Assembly: GCA_035358715.1 (NCBI GenBank) | Contig: DAOPPX010000002.1 | Span: forward strand, 62,001 to 126,000 | From: UBA8199 sp035358715 | GTDB taxonomy: Bacteria; Verrucomicrobiota; Verrucomicrobiia; Limisphaerales; UBA8199 | Length of the DNA stretch: 64,000 nucleotides | Direction: 5' to 3' | Part shown: piece by piece, positions 9,022 through 17,613 of the stretch | Layout: each line of letters begins with the position of its first letter | Position numbering within the stretch: position 1 is the stretch's first letter | The notes under the pieces: model-generated | Told to the model about the DNA's origin: nothing | Seen by the model: the letters and a program-made list of their open reading frames with translations, nothing else | Databases searched by the model: none | Made by a program: the position numbers and the translations under genes

Positions 9022-9783
9022 ATGTATAGGGACAAGAAAGTCGTGGTGGTGATGCCAGCATACAACGCGGCGAAGACGCTGCCCCAGACTTACGCCGAGG
9101 TGCGCGAGCAGGGGGTGGTGGACGAGATCATTCTGGTGGACGACAAGAGCCGCGATGAAACCGTGGCAGTCGCGCGGGGGTTGGAGGGAGTACAAGTGCA
9201 CGTCCACGAGGTCAACAAGGGCTACGGCGGGAATCAGAAGACTTGCTATCGGCTGGCCCTGGAAGCAGGGGCGGACATTGTCATTATGATCCATCCGGAT
9301 TACCAGTACACGCCAAAGCTGATTCCCGCGATGGTCTCGATTATTGGCAACGGGCTGCATCCATGCGTGCTGGGGAGCCGGATTCTGGGCGGCTACGCCT
9401 TGCGCGGGGGCATGCCCATTTGGAAGTACATATCGAATCGGTGCCTGACGCTGGCGGAGAATGTCCTGCTGGGAGCCAAGTTGTCCGAGTACCACACCGG
9501 CTATCGCGCGTTCTCGCGGACGATTCTGGAGAAGCTGGACCTGGGGGCCAACTCGGATGACTTCGTGTTCGACAACCAGATGCTGGCCCAAATCCTGTGG
9601 CACGGCTTCACCATTGCCGAGGTGAGCTGCCCGACGAAGTATTTTCCGGAGGCGTCGTCCATCAACCTGGGGCGCAGCATCAAGTACGGTTGCGGCTGCC
9701 TGGTGACGGGCCTGAAGTACCGCCTGGGGAAGATGGGGATCGGCTGTTCCAGGCTTTTCCCGAGAGCTGCGGGGAACGTGTAG
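9022..9783 (+). CDS. Family 2 glycosyltransferase (DPM1-like)
   Basis: A 253-residue GT-A fold glycosyltransferase, beginning KKVVVVMPAYNAAKTLPQTY. It carries the nucleotide-sugar DDKSRDET motif, the HPDYQY acid motif used in place of a strict DxD, and the HTGYRAFSR segment typical of polyprenyl-phosphate sugar transferases of the DPM1 type. No membrane segment is obvious. The reading frame is open for about 700 bp upstream, but that part is antisense to feoA/feoB and has no family similarity, so the ATG at 9022 is the sensible start. The acceptor is probably a polyprenyl phosphate or a glycan; the substrate cannot be told from sequence. Confidence 0.88.
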   Translation: MYRDKKVVVVMPAYNAAKTLPQTYAEVREQGVVDEIILVDDKSRDETVAVARGLEGVQVHVHEVNKGYGGNQKTCYRLALEAGADIVIMIHPDYQYTPKLIPAMVSIIGNGLHPCVLGSRILGGYALRGGMPIWKYISNRCLTLAENVLLGAKLSEYHTGYRAFSRTILEKLDLGANSDDFVFDNQMLAQILWHGFTIAEVSCPTKYFPEASSINLGRSIKYGCGCLVTGLKYRLGKMGIGCSRLFPRAAGNV

Positions 9784-9784
9784 C

Positions 9785-9812
9785 AGCCGGGCCGAAGAGG
9801 CTCCGCCCGGCT
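9785..9812. terminator. Hairpin between convergent genes
   Basis: AGCCGGGC (9785-9792) pairs with GCCCGGCT (9805-9812) across a 12-nt loop, immediately after the glycosyltransferase stop and before the rpsT stop. It sits where a bidirectional terminator is expected. T-tracts on both sides are weak. Confidence 0.45.
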
Positions 9813-9843
9813 CGTTCTGCGAGGAGTGCTTCGCGTTAGCGGG

Positions 9844-10107
9844 TTACTTCGTCTTGGCCAGGCGAAGGGCCAAGCGTGATTTCTTGCGGTCGGCAGTGGC
9901 GCGGTGAACGACGCCCGCCTTGGCGGCCTTGTCGAAAGCGGAGTTGAGTGCCCGCAATTCCTTGCCGGCTTCGTCCTTCTTGCCGGCCTCGAGGAGTGTC
10001 AGGTAATTGCTCTCAAGAGTGTGAAGACGTGACTTGGTGCTGCGGTTGCGCAGGTTCTTGCGCGCACTGTTGCGCATGCGGCGTTCGGCTGACTTCGTAT
10101 TCGGCAT
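9844..10107 (-). CDS. rpsT: 30S ribosomal protein S20
   Basis: An 87-residue, very Lys/Arg-rich helical protein starting MPNTKSAERRMRNSARKN, with the typical S20 pattern ALNSAFDKAAKAGVVHRATA and DRKKSRLALRL at the C terminus. S20 binds 16S rRNA early in 30S assembly. It stands alone here, convergent with the glycosyltransferase gene. The upstream side carries a large repeat-filled spacer before glnA. Confidence 0.96.
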   Translation of the reverse strand: MPNTKSAERRMRNSARKNLRNRSTKSRLHTLESNYLTLLEAGKKDEAGKELRALNSAFDKAAKAGVVHRATADRKKSRLALRLAKTK

Positions 10108-10795
10108 AAATCAAGATACAATCGGTTGTTTCAGAGCGCCCAACGGTAGCCGAACAGCTGCCATTGTCAACGGCGACGTTGCAGTCAACGACCGACCGGG
10201 CACATCCCAGTTTTTGAGCGGCCATTTCCGGGGCAAAGACGCCAGAGAAGCGGTTGAGCGACTGCGGTGCCACGGTGGCAACTGCCTGGCACCGTGGGAA
10301 TGGCAGCTATTTGCCAGGCCATTTCACACCTGCACGGGAGGCGCACGGGCATCCTGCCCGCGCACCGGTCTGTTGGCAGTTCGTGCGGGGCGCGGACGAT
10401 GAGGAGAGGGTGGGGCGCGGGGACAGATAAAGTGCGGAAGTGCCGCTCGGACAGTCGGTTGCTCTGGTGCGGGGCGCGCCTCTAGTGCCATAAAGTGTCC
10501 TGCCGATGGTCCGGCGATGGTCACTAGACGGTCAGGGGACGGCCACTAGACGGCCACTAGATGGCCACTAGACGGCCACTAGACGGCCAGGAGATGGCTA
10601 AGCAAGCGGCCAGGGGATAGCCCCGGTTGGTCGGATTAGTGCGCATGGGAAGGGTACTTACGGGGTACCCACCCTCCTTGGGTATTTGGGACTTCTGACG
10701 AGGATTGGCGGCTTGCCCCTAGGTCCCAATGCGTTTCAGATTGTCTATACAGTTCTGGAGTTGCATACTTGCTGCAAAACCAAGAATACCAAGCC
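10108..10795. other. rpsT-glnA intergenic region filled by a composite repeat
   Basis: This 688-bp spacer has no credible gene. Besides promoters for the divergent rpsT and glnA, which could not be pinned down, it holds the most complete copy of a composite dispersed repeat (10199-10690), described separately. Confidence 0.7.
10199..10690 (+). repeat. Composite dispersed repeat, copy 1 (blocks A, B and C)
   Basis: Block A (10202-10257) begins CATCCCAGTTTTTGAGCGG and matches 34917-34972. Block B (about 10390-10488), containing GTGCGGAAGTGCCG and GGACAGTCGGTTGC, matches about 35120-35215 and, on the other strand, about 52080-52175. Block C (10484-10690) contains 11-bp tandem units of the form ACGGCCACTAG and ends near GGGTACTTACGGGGTACCC; it matches 51709-51925. 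No transposase or coding capacity is seen. This copy lacks the long palindrome found next to block B in the other two places. Confidence 0.85.
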
Positions 10796-12208
10796 ATGAG
10801 CACACCTAAGAACGTAGTCGAGTTGGCCAACAAGAGCGGGGCCAGGATGGTGGACATTAAGTTTGTGGACACCTTCGGCACCTGGCAGCACTTCAGTTGT
10901 CCCATCCGGGAGTTGACCGAGCAGGTCTTTGAGGAAGGCCTGGGCTTCGACGGATCGAGCATTCGTGGCTGGAAGAGCATCGAGGCTTCCGACATGCTGG
11001 CCATGCCCGACCCGGCCACGGCGTTTATTGATCCCTTCTGTGCCGTGCCGACGCTGAGCCTGACCTGCACCATTGCCGAGACCGGCACGAAGGAACCCTA
11101 CACGCGCGATCCGCGTGGCATTGCCCAGCGGGCGGAGAGATACCTGGTCAGCACGGGCGTAGCCGACGCCGCCTTCATGGGGCCCGAGGCGGAGTTCTTC
11201 ATCTTCGACAACGTGCAATACGACAGCCGAAGCAACGGCACGTTCTACAGCGTGGAATCGGGGGAGGGAATCTGGAACAGCGGCAAGGACGAGATGCCCA
11301 ACACCGGCTACAAGATCCGCCATAAGGAAGGGTATTTCCCGGTGGCACCGGCCGACACGCAACAGGACATTCGCACCGAGATGTGCCTGGTGATGGAGGA
11401 ACTGGGCGTCGCGATCGAGCGTCAGCACCACGAAGTTGCCACGGCGGGGCAGGCGGAGATTGACTACCGCTTTGACACGCTGGTCCGAGCCGCCGACGCC
11501 ATGATGGTCTATAAGTACGTAGTCAAGAACATCGCGCGCAAGCACGGCAAGACGGCCTGTTTCATGCCCAAGCCGCTCTTCGGCGACAACGGCAGCGGCA
11601 TGCACACGCACCAGTCGCTTTGGCGCAAAGGCAAGCCCTTGTTCGCCGGGAATGAGTATGCCGGTCTATCCCAGATGGCGCTCTACTACGCCGGCGGTCT
11701 GCTGAAGCACGCGCGGGCGCTGTGCGCGATCTGCAACCCGACCACCAACAGCTACAAGCGCCTGGTGCCCGGTTACGAGGCGCCGGTCAACCTGGCCTAC
11801 AGCTCGCGCAACCGCTCGGCGGCCATCCGCATTCCCACCTACAGCGAGAATCCTAAGGCCAAACGCCTCGAATACCGGCCCCCGGATCCCGCCGCCAATC
11901 CCTATCTGGCCTTTGCCGCGCTGATGATGGCTGGTTTGGACGGTATTCAGAACAAGATTGATCCGGGCGAACCGCTCGACAAGAACATCTACGAGTTGCC
12001 GCCGGAGGAGCTGAAGAGGGTTCCCAATGTGGCCGGCAGCCTCGGCGAGGCCCTCGACTGCCTGCAGAAGGACTACGAGTTCCTGCTCAAAGGCGACGTG
12101 TTCACCATGGACTTTCTGGATATGTGGATCGCGACCAAGCGCAAAGAGCATGACGCCTTGCGTCTCCGGCCGCATCCGTATGAGTTTTTCCTCTACTACG
12201 ATGTGTAG
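10796..12208 (+). CDS. glnA: Glutamine synthetase type I
   Basis: A 470-residue cytosolic enzyme that makes glutamine from glutamate, ammonia and ATP. Visible family landmarks are GFDGSSIRGW near the N terminus, GPEAEFFIFDN, the catalytic-site region DNGSGMHTHQSLW, KRLVPGYEAPVNLAYSSRNR, and RLEYRPPDPAANPYLAFAAL. The adenylylation loop NIYELPPEE keeps the Tyr that is AMP-modified in GSI-beta enzymes, so control by adenylylation is plausible. An in-frame TTG lies 27 bp upstream, but the ATG (MSTPKNVVELANKSG) matches usual GS N termini. The gene follows the repeat-filled spacer directly. Confidence 0.97.
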   Translation: MSTPKNVVELANKSGARMVDIKFVDTFGTWQHFSCPIRELTEQVFEEGLGFDGSSIRGWKSIEASDMLAMPDPATAFIDPFCAVPTLSLTCTIAETGTKEPYTRDPRGIAQRAERYLVSTGVADAAFMGPEAEFFIFDNVQYDSRSNGTFYSVESGEGIWNSGKDEMPNTGYKIRHKEGYFPVAPADTQQDIRTEMCLVMEELGVAIERQHHEVATAGQAEIDYRFDTLVRAADAMMVYKYVVKNIARKHGKTACFMPKPLFGDNGSGMHTHQSLWRKGKPLFAGNEYAGLSQMALYYAGGLLKHARALCAICNPTTNSYKRLVPGYEAPVNLAYSSRNRSAAIRIPTYSENPKAKRLEYRPPDPAANPYLAFAALMMAGLDGIQNKIDPGEPLDKNIYELPPEELKRVPNVAGSLGEALDCLQKDYEFLLKGDVFTMDFLDMWIATKRKEHDALRLRPHPYEFFLYYDV

Positions 12209-12413
12209 GGGTTGATCGGGACTTTGGAGGAAGCCGGCGTGGACGCCGATCCGCGCCGCCTCCTTTTCGGCGCACCCGCCCCTGGCTGGATTTGGAATGC
12301 GCGGACTGACGTCGGCAGTCGCGATTCCGTGGATTCTCCAATCCATCCGGCCGCGCCCTGCGGCCAACGAAAAGCGCCCTTGCGACAGCACTCATGAGAA
12401 GCACAATAGGCCG

Positions 12414-13478
12414 ATGATTCGACGTGTGATCGCAGGCATGCTCCTGTTCAGCTTCGGGAGCCTGGTGGTTGGGGCGGGCAAACTGGATTTGCAGAGGCGG
12501 CCCGCGAGCACTCCGCCAGACGGGCCGCGACTATTCAGTTTGCTGGTTGACGGACAGGGCCGGCCAATTACTTCCAAGCGGGGCTGGCTCAAGCAGCGCG
12601 GTCGTTTGAAGGCGCAATGGCAGGCTGTTCTGGGGGAATTCCCGAAATCCAAAGCGCACCTCAAGGCGCACGTGCTCGACACCGAAGAGTTGCCGGAGTT
12701 CACTCGCCAGCTTGTCACTTATCAGGTGGAAGAAGGGCTCTTCACGGATGGGTATCTGCTGACCCCCAGGGCAGCCAGGGGCAAGCTCCCCGCAGTGGTC
12801 GTTTTTCATCCCACAACCCCCTTGCAGGCCAAGGGCGTCGCGGGCGTGGCGTCGGAGTATGACCAGGAGAAATGGCACGGGGTGCAGCTTGTCCGACGCG
12901 GATACGTCGTGTGGTGCCCGCGCAATTACATTGAGACCGAAGGGACAAACTGGGCCGGCAACGCGGCCCGCGTGCGCGCCAGGCACCCAAGTTGGACTGG
13001 CATGACGCGCATGGTGTGGGATGCCATCCGAGCAGCCGACTTCGTCGAGTCACTGCCCAATGTGGATCGGAAACGCATCGGCTGCCTCGGCCATTCGCTC
13101 GGCGGCAAGGAAGTGCTCTACGCAATGGCGTTTGACGAACGATACCGGGCAGGCGTGTCGAGCGAGGGCGGCATCGGGCTCAAGTTCAGTAATTGGGCGG
13201 CCCCTTGGTATTTCGGGGCAAAAATTCAGCAACCAGGTTTCAAGCGCGACAACCACGAGGTGCTTGCCCTGGTGGCACCGCGGCCCTTTCTCTTGCTTGC
13301 CGGTGGTTCGGCGGACAATGACCGGAGCTGGGAGTTCATTCAAGCCGCAAGGCCCGTCTATGAATTGCTGGGCGCACCGCAGAACATCGGCTGGCTAAAT
13401 CATCGCCAGGGCCATCGTTACTCGCCCGAGGCGCGCGCGGCGGCGGAGGAGTTTCTGGATCAGCACCTGAAGCGGTAA
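12414..13478 (+). CDS. Secreted alpha/beta hydrolase (dienelactone hydrolase/acetyl esterase type)
   Basis: A 354-residue protein beginning MIRRVIAGMLLFSFGSLVVG, a clear Sec signal peptide, so the product is exported. The hydrolase fold carries the nucleophile elbow GHSLGG (Ser at residue 228), an acid candidate in GGSADNDRSWEF, and a C-terminal His in NHRQGHRYSPEA. The combination resembles bacterial dienelactone-hydrolase-like and acetyl-xylan-esterase-like enzymes, frequent in polysaccharide-degrading Verrucomicrobia. The substrate is not determinable. The frame is open 117 bp upstream, but only the ATG at 12414 gives a signal peptide at the N terminus. Confidence 0.8.
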   Translation: MIRRVIAGMLLFSFGSLVVGAGKLDLQRRPASTPPDGPRLFSLLVDGQGRPITSKRGWLKQRGRLKAQWQAVLGEFPKSKAHLKAHVLDTEELPEFTRQLVTYQVEEGLFTDGYLLTPRAARGKLPAVVVFHPTTPLQAKGVAGVASEYDQEKWHGVQLVRRGYVVWCPRNYIETEGTNWAGNAARVRARHPSWTGMTRMVWDAIRAADFVESLPNVDRKRIGCLGHSLGGKEVLYAMAFDERYRAGVSSEGGIGLKFSNWAAPWYFGAKIQQPGFKRDNHEVLALVAPRPFLLLAGGSADNDRSWEFIQAARPVYELLGAPQNIGWLNHRQGHRYSPEARAAAEEFLDQHLKR

Positions 13479-13658
13479 CGAAACACCCCCGCGCCGTCGG
13501 TTCGCAGCGCAAGCGCTGTCGTTTTAGGGCTCATCCGAGAAGTTTGTTCTTGGGATGGCCTTTTCGCGCTACCTCAACCACTTGGGAGGGGGAATTCCCT
13601 GGCAGCCCGTTCAAATGGCAGCAGCCGACGCAAGGGCGTGTCGCCCAAACCCCTTGAT

Positions 13659-13738
13659 GGGAGGGCGAGCGTTCTCGCGAGCCCAAATTTTCGCAGAAAT
13701 CCAAAGGTGTTTGGGCTCGCGGGGACGCTCGCCCGCCC
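13659..13738. repeat. REP-like imperfect palindrome, copy 1
   Basis: A left arm at 13659-13687 (begins GGGAGGGCGAGCGT, ends GCGAGCCCAAA) pairs with a right arm at 13710-13738 in 26 of 29 positions. The same element, preceded by CCTTGATGGG in both cases, recurs at 43988-44049. It could fold as a long hairpin in RNA or DNA. Confidence 0.9.
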
Positions 13739-13862
13739 AGTAAACCGTGCCGGCGGGTTGGGTCTCACACTCCCTTACGCCTGCTGTGTCTTTGACGGTT
13801 TTCTGGCGCAACAATGTCCATAGGCGAGACTTGCCAACCTCATCGCCGTATCCCCCAGTAAT

Positions 13863-13930
13863 CCCCCTCTATACCCCCTGTATACCCCTTCTATTTCAAT
13901 AGAAGGGGTATACAGGGGGTATAGAGGGGG
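13863..13930. repeat. 33-bp perfect inverted repeat with 2-nt centre
   Basis: The left arm 13863-13895 (starts CCCCCTCTATACCCCC) is perfectly complementary to the right arm 13898-13930, leaving TC in the centre. Strand composition is strongly asymmetric: C/T-rich on the left, G/A-rich on the right. Partial complementarity continues outwards (GTATCCCCC near 13847 with GGGGATAC near 13950). It is a potential cruciform or very stable hairpin. Confidence 0.95.
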
Positions 13931-14150
13931 TATAGAGGGGGATAAGGTGGGGATACGGTGCGTCCATGGCCGGCATGAGCATTCAACCGACAACAACGAG
14001 GAATCGCCGCGCCCAGGTAACTGCTTTTCTTTCAGGTAGTTACGCAAACCACACCGTTACCACACCGTCGCGCTAGACACAGACATGACACCCCGGGGGG
14101 GTCCTGCCCAGTTACCATGCTGGAAAGGCGCTTTGGGGGGGAGCAACTCA

Positions 14151-14246
14151 ATTCTGTGGCATGCCTGCCCGGCGAGGAGCAGCTCCGGCGGAGCGCCGCT
14201 CGCTTAACGGTGAACGGATTTCCGCTTTGACCGTGGACCACAGAAT
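14151..14246. repeat. Short inverted repeat just upstream of the cassette
   Basis: ATTCTGTGG (14151-14159) is repeated inverted as CCACAGAAT (14238-14246), enclosing 78 bp. It ends 32 bp before the start of the DUF2971-like gene. It could be an operator pair or a small element's ends; nine bases in GC-balanced DNA is weak evidence. Confidence 0.35.
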
Positions 14247-14278
14247 GACAGAATCAGCGCCACCAGTTTCGGCAAGCG

Positions 14279-15031
14279 ATGACAACTGAGACAACAAAGG
14301 TATGGCGATATTTTGACCAGAAGAAGGCCATACATCTGGTCGAGACCAGCTGCCTCTATTTAAGACGACTCGACCTTTTGACTGACCGGTATGAAGGCGA
14401 CCCTTACGAAGGCACACCAACGTTCAATATGTTGCAGCGATTTAAGGGTGCTTACGTTCACATCTTCCCCGATGCGACCGACGCAGAGCTAAAGGAACAG
14501 TTTAGAAATGAGCGGAGGGCAACGTTCGTATCCTGTTGGCAGAAGTCGGAGCATGAGTCATGGCTCATGTGGAAACAGTATTGTCAGCGAGGCGGTGGAT
14601 TCGCGCTCCAAACGACTATGAAGCGGCTGTGCTTACTCCATGCATCGTTGCGGGAGAAGAACGACCTGCTTTACTTTAAGTCGGTTCATTATCTTGACCA
14701 TTGGACAGATGAAGGCTTGCCCCATACTGTCCCGATCCAAGTCTTTATGAAGCCTGTCTGGTTTTCTGACGAGAAGGAAATTCGTTTTGCCCTATTCCGA
14801 GCAGATTGCGCCTACGCCGGAACCCAGGAGCAAATTGAGTCGGCACTCGCTCAATTGAATGACCACGAGCTTGTCCAGATCGATCTCGCGGAGTTGACCG
14901 CGCAGTTCATTCTGAATCCATTTTCCAGCAGCGAGCAAAAAGCCGAGCTTGTGGAACTCTTTTCCACGCACCCAGAACTGAGGAAAAGGCTCTGCGCCTC
15001 GCAAATTGCAAGAGACACAGTGCTCGCATGA
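14279..15031 (+). CDS. DUF2971-like protein, first gene of the cassette
   Basis: A 250-residue cytosolic protein, no signal or membrane segment. The pattern fits DUF2971: an N-terminal WRYFDQKKAIHLVETSCLYL, then LLTDRYEGDPYEG, and a central VSCWQKSEHESWLMWKQYC followed by GGGFALQT. The family has no firmly established biochemical role and is often found in accessory regions. The gene is visibly richer in A/T than the genes around it. Its stop overlaps the next start as ATGA (15028-15031), so it is coupled to the Sel1 gene downstream. The family call rests on motif recall only. Confidence 0.7.
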   Translation: MTTETTKVWRYFDQKKAIHLVETSCLYLRRLDLLTDRYEGDPYEGTPTFNMLQRFKGAYVHIFPDATDAELKEQFRNERRATFVSCWQKSEHESWLMWKQYCQRGGGFALQTTMKRLCLLHASLREKNDLLYFKSVHYLDHWTDEGLPHTVPIQVFMKPVWFSDEKEIRFALFRADCAYAGTQEQIESALAQLNDHELVQIDLAELTAQFILNPFSSSEQKAELVELFSTHPELRKRLCASQIARDTVLA

Positions 15032-16410
15032 ATGAGAACAGGGTCATAGCGTTGGTACGGAGGCCGCCTAGTGCTCTCGAAAAGGCGGAGCCCGGCGCGA
15101 CGCGCGTCCTTTCCGGGATGGTGAAGGACACGCTCGTACTGGCACAGGCGAAAGCCGAGGCGCAAAACGTTTCTCCACTGCCGCCATATACCAGCGCCGG
15201 CTTGGAGAGTTGGTACCAGAAAGGAACAGACCACTACTGGGGCTGGAGCGTTCCAAAGGACTACGCACAGGCTGTCTACTGGTTCCGCAAGGCCGCGGAG
15301 CAGGGTCATGCAAAGGCCCAGGACAATTTGGGGTGGTGCTACGAAAGGGGCGACGGCCTTCCGCAGGACTACGCGCAGGCATTTCACTGGTACCGCAAGG
15401 CGGTGGAACAAGGAAGTGCACTTGCCCAGTTCCACTTGGGCCGGTGCTACGGAAAGGGCCACGGCGTTCCGCAGGACTACGCACAAGCGGTCAACTGGTG
15501 CCGCATGGCTGCGGAGCAGGGAGATGAAAACGTCCAAGAAGAACTGGGCTGGTGCTACGCCTTTGGCGACGGCGTCCCGCAGGACTATGCGCAGGCAGTC
15601 CACTGGTACCGCAAGGCTGCCGAGCAGGGACATCATAGTGCCCAGAACACCTTGGGCTGGTACTACGAAAAGGGCCTGAGCGTCTCCCAGGATTACGCAC
15701 AGGCCGTCCATTGGTACCGCAAGGCTGCGGGTGCGGAAGGGGGATGGGGATATGCAACTGCCCAGAACAACCTGGGCGACTGTTACGCCTTTGGCCGGGG
15801 CGTTGCGCAGGACTACACGCAGGCCGTCCACTGGTACCGCAAGGCCGCGGAGCAGGATCGTGCGGCTGCTTGGAACAACTTAGGCGATTGCTATGCCTTT
15901 GGCCGGGGCGTTCCGCAGGACCACACACAGGCCGTCCACTGGTACCGCAAGGCCGTGGAACTAGGTTATCCAGCCGCCCAGAACAGCTTGGGCTTATGCT
16001 ACGCGGAGGGCCACGGCGTTCCGCAGGACTACGGGCAGGCCGTCTATTGGTTCCGCAAGGCTACCGAGCAGCGGGTGGAAGATGAGGTATATGCCCAGTG
16101 CTTCTTGCGCCTCTTCTATGACAAGGGCCAAGGCGTTCCGCGGGACGGAGCCCAGGCGGTCCACTTGTGCCACAAGGTTGCAGAGCAGGAAAAGGCGAAT
16201 GCGGAGTTCAACTTGGGCTGGTGCTACGTCTATGGCAGGGGTGTTCCAAAGAACCCGGTTATAGCTTGCAAATGGTTCAGACTGGCTGCTGACCAAGGCC
16301 ACTCAGGAGCCAAAGAGCAGTTCGCCGCTCTGTCTGCCTTGATGTCCCCCGCCGAACTCGCCGAGAGTGCGCGCCTCCATGAAGAATACTCGAAGCGCAA
16401 GCGATCGTGA
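15028..16410 (+). CDS. Sel1-repeat protein A
   Basis: A 460-residue protein with about ten Sel1-type (TPR-like, ~36-residue) repeats of the form GVPQDYAQAVHWYRKAAEQG, from about residue 65 to 430. These form an alpha-helical solenoid, a protein-protein interaction scaffold. The first ~60 residues are not Sel1: they read ALVRRPPSALEKAEPGATRV and so on, and are shared with the next gene. The C terminus (LMSPAELAESARLHEEYSKR) is a short charged helix. No signal peptide is seen, so it is cytosolic. Start codon overlap with the preceding gene (ATGA) indicates coupled translation. Function unknown. Confidence 0.88.
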   Translation: MNENRVIALVRRPPSALEKAEPGATRVLSGMVKDTLVLAQAKAEAQNVSPLPPYTSAGLESWYQKGTDHYWGWSVPKDYAQAVYWFRKAAEQGHAKAQDNLGWCYERGDGLPQDYAQAFHWYRKAVEQGSALAQFHLGRCYGKGHGVPQDYAQAVNWCRMAAEQGDENVQEELGWCYAFGDGVPQDYAQAVHWYRKAAEQGHHSAQNTLGWYYEKGLSVSQDYAQAVHWYRKAAGAEGGWGYATAQNNLGDCYAFGRGVAQDYTQAVHWYRKAAEQDRAAAWNNLGDCYAFGRGVPQDHTQAVHWYRKAVELGYPAAQNSLGLCYAEGHGVPQDYGQAVYWFRKATEQRVEDEVYAQCFLRLFYDKGQGVPRDGAQAVHLCHKVAEQEKANAEFNLGWCYVYGRGVPKNPVIACKWFRLAADQGHSGAKEQFAALSALMSPAELAESARLHEEYSKRKRS

Positions 16411-16428
16411 CCAGCACTTCTGGGCGCC

Positions 16429-17613
16429 ATGAATAAGAACGACAACTTTGCGCTGGTGCGAAGGGCGCCGAGTGCCCTCGAAACTGTCCTGCCAGCGACG
16501 AAGCGAATCCTCACTTCAGTGGTGGCGGAGACGTTCGCGCTGGCACAGGCGAGGATTCAGACGCAAAACCTGTCTGCATTGCAGCCCTATGCCAGCGCCG
16601 AATTGGAGAGTTGGTTTCAGAAAGGCAAAAGCCACTATTTCGGAAAAGGTGTGCCAATGGATTACGCAGAGGCGGCAAAGTGGTTTCGGATGGCTGCTGA
16701 ACGCGGCCACGTTGGGGCGCAGCGCTTTTTGGCCTCTTGCTACCTCAAGGGCCAGGGAGTTCCGCAGGACAACGCACAGGCCGTTCACTGGGGGCGCAAG
16801 GCAGCAGAGCAGGGAGATGCAGCTGCACAGAATGCATTGGGCTCGTGCTACTACGAGGGCCGGGGGGTACCGCAGGATTACGCGCAGGCCGCCCACTGGT
16901 ACCGCAGGGCTGCGGAGCAGGATCATGTCTCAGCACAATTAAGTCTGGCTTTGTGCTACCGCATAGGACAGGGAGTCGAGGAAAGCCGCAAAGACATGCT
17001 CGCATGGTATCGCAGGGCAGCCGAGAACGGCGAACCCAACGCACAATTCCAGTTGGGATTGGTTTACTGCCGCGGCGATTTAGTGCCTCGAGACCATGCT
17101 GAAGCTAACAGGTGGTTGCGTAAAGCAGCCGAGCAGGGAAATACTCAAGCCCAAGTTCTTCTTGGGCAACGCTGCGCGGCAGGTCGCGGAATGGCGCACG
17201 ATTTGACTCAGGCCGCAGAGTGGTATCGTCGTGCGGCTTCTGCTGGCTATTCGGGGGGAATGATTATGTTCGCCGAGTGTCAACTCGAAGGGCGGGGTGT
17301 TGCCAGGAACTCAGCCGAAGCTATAAGAGTGTTCAAGGCTTTGGCGGAAGAACGAAATCCGACCGCGCGATACAAGCTTGGCCTTTGCTATCTTCACGGT
17401 AAAGGTGTTCCAAGAGACCCGGATGAAGCCTGCAAGTGGTTCACTCATGCCGCACTGCAGGGAGTCAGAGATGCTGCAAGCGAGCTGGAATTGCTGATTG
17501 CCGGCAAGGAAATCAACAAATTAACGCGTCGGCTCTATGGAGCACTCTCAAAGCGTATTTCTAAACGCTATGGCCCTAGCGATAGTCGGAAGCATGTGAA
17601 GAGCAAGCAATGA
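16429..17613 (+). CDS. Sel1-repeat protein B (paralogue of A)
   Basis: A 394-residue cytosolic protein with roughly eight or nine Sel1 repeats (GKGVPMDYAEAAKWFRMAAE, later repeats more diverged). Its N-terminal 60 residues parallel those of protein A (ALVRRAPSALE, then ILTSVVAETFALAQARIQTQ), so the pair arose by tandem duplication. The C-terminal ~35 residues are basic and not Sel1. It starts 18 bp after protein A ends, and its stop overlaps the exonuclease start (17610-17613). Base composition is less GC-rich than the flanking housekeeping genes. Function unknown; a scaffold for the nuclease is one possibility. Confidence 0.87.
   Translation: MNKNDNFALVRRAPSALETVLPATKRILTSVVAETFALAQARIQTQNLSALQPYASAELESWFQKGKSHYFGKGVPMDYAEAAKWFRMAAERGHVGAQRFLASCYLKGQGVPQDNAQAVHWGRKAAEQGDAAAQNALGSCYYEGRGVPQDYAQAAHWYRRAAEQDHVSAQLSLALCYRIGQGVEESRKDMLAWYRRAAENGEPNAQFQLGLVYCRGDLVPRDHAEANRWLRKAAEQGNTQAQVLLGQRCAAGRGMAHDLTQAAEWYRRAASAGYSGGMIMFAECQLEGRGVARNSAEAIRVFKALAEERNPTARYKLGLCYLHGKGVPRDPDEACKWFTHAALQGVRDAASELELLIAGKEINKLTRRLYGALSKRISKRYGPSDSRKHVKSKQ

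Larger units (their letters stand above)
13479..14278. other. Repeat-rich spacer before the four-gene cassette
   Basis: 800 bp without a credible gene. It holds a REP-like imperfect palindrome (13659-13738), a 33-bp perfect inverted repeat (13863-13930) and a 9-bp inverted repeat (14151-14159/14238-14246). The cassette promoter must lie near its right end, but no convincing hexamers were identified. Confidence 0.7.

Noticed and set aside
10510..10610. 11-bp tandem block as CRISPR or iteron origin
   Set aside because: Units are directly adjacent with no spacers, and no replication initiator gene or other origin signs lie nearby; the same block occurs at 51.7 kb without them.
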